Shown piece after piece: positions 62,015-64,000 of a stretch of 64,000 nucleotides of DNA; positions within the stretch are counted from its first letter, which is position 1; the number at the start of each line of letters is the position of its first letter. The stretch lies in contig JAAVTG010000064.1 in NCBI GenBank assembly GCA_011947345.1, positions 434,001 through 498,000 of the forward strand, written 5' to 3'. Below the pieces are notes generated by a model. That model saw only the letters and a list, made by a program, of their open reading frames with translations, did not search any database and was not told the origin of the DNA. A program made the position numbers and the translations under genes. This DNA comes from Phytophthora quininea (taxonomy: Eukaryota; Oomycota; Peronosporomycetes; Peronosporales; Peronosporaceae).

Positions 62015-62073
62015 GCCGCGAGCTCAGCCGCACACGCATTCCGGGCCCCCAGAAAGGTTGGCTGGTCGACGAC

Positions 62074-63046
62074 GATGGAGAAGGGCAAGCAGGCCATGGA
62101 GAACATGAAGAACATGAAGATGCCGCCCGGCAGCAAGGGCCCCGCGACGGCGCTGGCCAAGGTGGCCGTGCTCACGGGCGCCGCCATCTACGGCGCCTAC
62201 CTGTCCATCTACAACGTGCCGCCCGGACACCGCGCCGTCGTCTACAGCCGCATCGACGGCGTGGGCCACACGGTCATCGAGCAGGGCACGCACTTCCTGG
62301 TGCCGTGGCTGCAGCGGCCGCTCATCATGGACGTGCGCACGCGCCCGCGCACCTACGCGTCGCTCACGGGCACCAAGGACCTGCAGATGATCAACATCTC
62401 GATCCGTGTGCTGTCCAAGCCCGACCGCACGCGCCTGCAGTGGCTCTACCAGAACCTCGGCCTCGGTACGACGGCACTAGTCTGTATGATTTAGTTGGGT
62501 TATCGGTTCCTTAACGTTCGGTGTGGATGGTGCTGGGCAGACTACGACGACAAGGTGCTGCCTTCGATCGTGAACGAGGTGGCCAAGCAGGTAGTGGCCC
62601 AGTTCACGGCCGCCGAGCTCATCTTCCAGCGTGACCACGTGTCGCGCCTTATCATCGAGAACCTCAAGCGCCGCGCCGACCGCTTCGCCATCATGCTCGA
62701 GGATGTGTCCATCATCCACCTGACCTTCGGCGCCGACTACACGGCCGCCATCGAGGCCAAGCAGGTGGCCCAGCAGGAGGCTGAGCGCGCCCGCTTCGTG
62801 GTGGAGCGCGCCATCCAGGAGAAGAAGAGCACGGTCATCCGCGCGCTCGGTGTGTCCAAGTCGGCCGAGCTGGTCGGCGAGGCCATCAAGAACAACCCGG
62901 CCTTCGTGCAGCTGCGTCGCCTGGACGCCGCCAAGGAGATCGCCACGGTCATCTCCCGCTCGGCCAACAAGGTCTACCTGAACTCGGACTCGCTGCTGCT
63001 CAACATTCTGCACGACACGGAGCAAAAGTACGGCAAGAAGAAGTAG
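62074..63046 (+). CDS. PHB2: Prohibitin 2
   Basis: Exon 1 (62074-62465) starts MEKGKQAMENMKNMKM, then a membrane segment (ALAKVAVLTGAAIYGAYLSI), YNVPPGHRAVVYSRIDGV, EQGTHFLVPWLQRPLIMDVR and LQMINISIRVLSKPD. A 75-bp intron (62466-62540) separates NLGL and DYDDK. Exon 2 has VLPSIVNEVAKQVVAQFTAA, HVSRLIIENLKRRADRFAIM, LEDVSIIHLTFGADYTAAIE, a long coiled coil and SRSANKVYLNSDSLLLNIL. The YASLTG and EDVSIIHLTFG elements and the N-terminal membrane helix favour PHB2 over PHB1. It forms inner-membrane ring complexes. No frame break. Confidence 0.94.
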
Positions 63047-64000
63047 GCTGGACGCAGCAGAGCAGGCAGGGAAGAGAAGGCAGGGGTTTTCCTAGCGGTA
63101 GTGCCACGTCGAGAGCAGGTTTTTTAAGATCGAACAGAGGACTATTGCCAGGAAACATGTTAAAGCCCTTTGGAGCGGAGGTGCTCGCATGTTGACAAGC
63201 ATTGAGCTTGCTGGCGAAGAGCTGTCATCACCCCGATCACCACGCCCATCGAGGCTATGAACTGTTATCTCAAGTGCATGACGACCATTGCACAATACCC
63301 TGCATCGCCACTTGCGAAGCACCTGCACAACATCGTATTGTTCGTAGCAGTAAGTCGAGGTAATTTCCCATCGTTATCCGTGACGTCGAAATCGCCGTAC
63401 CAACGAACTCCTTTGAGCTGAACAAGGGCCGGCCGCGCGTGCTTCTCGACGTCTAGCAACGCCACTCGCGGACCCCCACCAGCGCCCACCACATAATCGT
63501 GTAGTAGTCCTGAATTTCTTGGGCCCACCTCCCAATTATGAGCTCTAGTCGTTGCTTCCGTCGAGAACGTGTGTCGCCTGCAAAAAGCAGTGCTGCAACA
63601 CCGAAGAGCGCGGATTTCGAGCCGTGCTCCTGGCCAGCACAAGGCAATTGGCTTCGCTCGGACCGAACTGACGTCGACGCGCTGCAACAAAGTGTTAGCT
63701 GGAATTCTCAGGAGCAGCGACCCGATATGATACATACCCGAGTAGGCCCTACACTGACCTTCCTCCTTGCATGCGCTGCAACATGCTTCTGAATCTCGCA
63801 AATTGGTGCGGTTCCTGCCTCAAGATCTGTCACTGCATTCTGTTTCTTCTTGGCGTGCACCTCCCAGTTCCTTCGTAGAGTCCACCAACGCCACTCTCGT
63901 GGACAATTTGCTGCAGCGTCTGCAGTAAAACTTCCTGAACTGGTGCTGGTCTGCAGCCTTGTGCCTACGAGCTCCTTGGGCCAGCTCGCTAAGGTAGCCG
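63047..64000. other. Right end, one unassigned frame
   Basis: No confident gene. The minus-strand frame 63265-63801 contains GLLHDYVVGAGGGPRVALLD, VEKHARPALVQLKGVRWYGD and FDVTDNDGKLPRL, which looks protein-like in its second half only. It may be part of a gene continuing past the window. Confidence 0.35.

Larger units (their letters stand above)
61650..62073. promoter_or_regulatory. Divergent promoter region RPS9/prohibitin with two inverted repeats
   Basis: Contains an AT-rich inverted-repeat unit (61766-61860) and a 17-bp perfect palindrome (61975-62014) close to the prohibitin start. Confidence 0.6.

Noticed and set aside
63265..63801. Minus-strand 178-codon frame at the right end
   Set aside because: Only its second half looks protein-like and no family is recognised, so it was mentioned under the end region but not called as a gene.
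1..64000. CRISPR arrays, bacterial operons, rRNA or tRNA genes
   Set aside because: None seen; spliced eukaryotic genes throughout.

Overview
The window looks like nuclear DNA of a plant-pathogenic oomycete, most likely Phytophthora or a close relative. The evidence is an effector complement (an RxLR/EER effector with helical repeats, a second RxLR-type fragment, and a Crinkler-type P-loop NTPase with a decayed copy), a TM-LRR protein of oomycete type, promoters resembling the oomycete INR+FPR core (CA[A/T]TTTNCC), very short GT-AG introns (about 50-95 bp), and gene-dense packing of conserved single-copy eukaryotic genes on both strands.

Layout. 1-9.6 kb: 5'-truncated Argonaute, a small secreted protein (SSP1), a Crinkler-type NTPase, mitochondrial mL49, an ARID (BAF250-like) chromatin subunit divergent from a Rab32-type GTPase. 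9.7-20.1 kb: MED18, mitochondrial uL23, BTF3, RED/IK, a small membrane protein, effector debris, SSP2, eL19, a MED9-like gene, a carnitine/acylcarnitine-type carrier. 20.1-22.1 kb: a rearranged block holding SSP3 and SSP4 as an inverted pair with a truncated copy of the MED9-like gene between them. 23-34 kb: a basic nuclear-type protein, SAICAR synthetase, a NIPA-type Mg transporter, an RWP-RK factor, a small membrane protein, a TM-LRR protein and an F-box/LRR protein. 34-36 kb is gene-poor. 36-41.4 kb: SSP5, HIG1, syntaxin 5, SSP6 (start codon lost), ATP synthase d, a twin CX9C protein and an unknown gene. 41.5-44.4 kb: a PIF/Harbinger transposon with both ORFs, terminal inverted repeats and a target duplication. 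44.7-54.4 kb: a membrane-protein paralogue, SSP7, ubiquitin-eL40, RACK1, an RxLR effector, a protein with an internal duplication, inositol monophosphatase, SSP8. 54.4-57.3 kb is gene-poor and repeat-bearing. 57.4-63 kb: VPS41, uS4 (RPS9) and prohibitin 2, the last two divergent around two inverted repeats.

Three signals cut across the genes. First, a dispersed family of eight small secreted Gly/Trp/Tyr-rich proteins (SSP1-SSP8) is scattered singly between housekeeping genes, with conserved promoters. Second, an 18-bp motif close to CACTTGGCGTTTGTATGC occurs eleven times in intergenic DNA, usually 60-310 bp from a housekeeping gene start. Third, more than two dozen genes are broken by single-base losses in homopolymers (or CG-pair losses in CGCG runs), including genes that must work (RACK1, ubiquitin-eL40, RPS9, ATP synthase d, VPS41). 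I read this as consensus sequence error, not mass pseudogenisation. Many calls below are therefore one gene spread over two or three frames.
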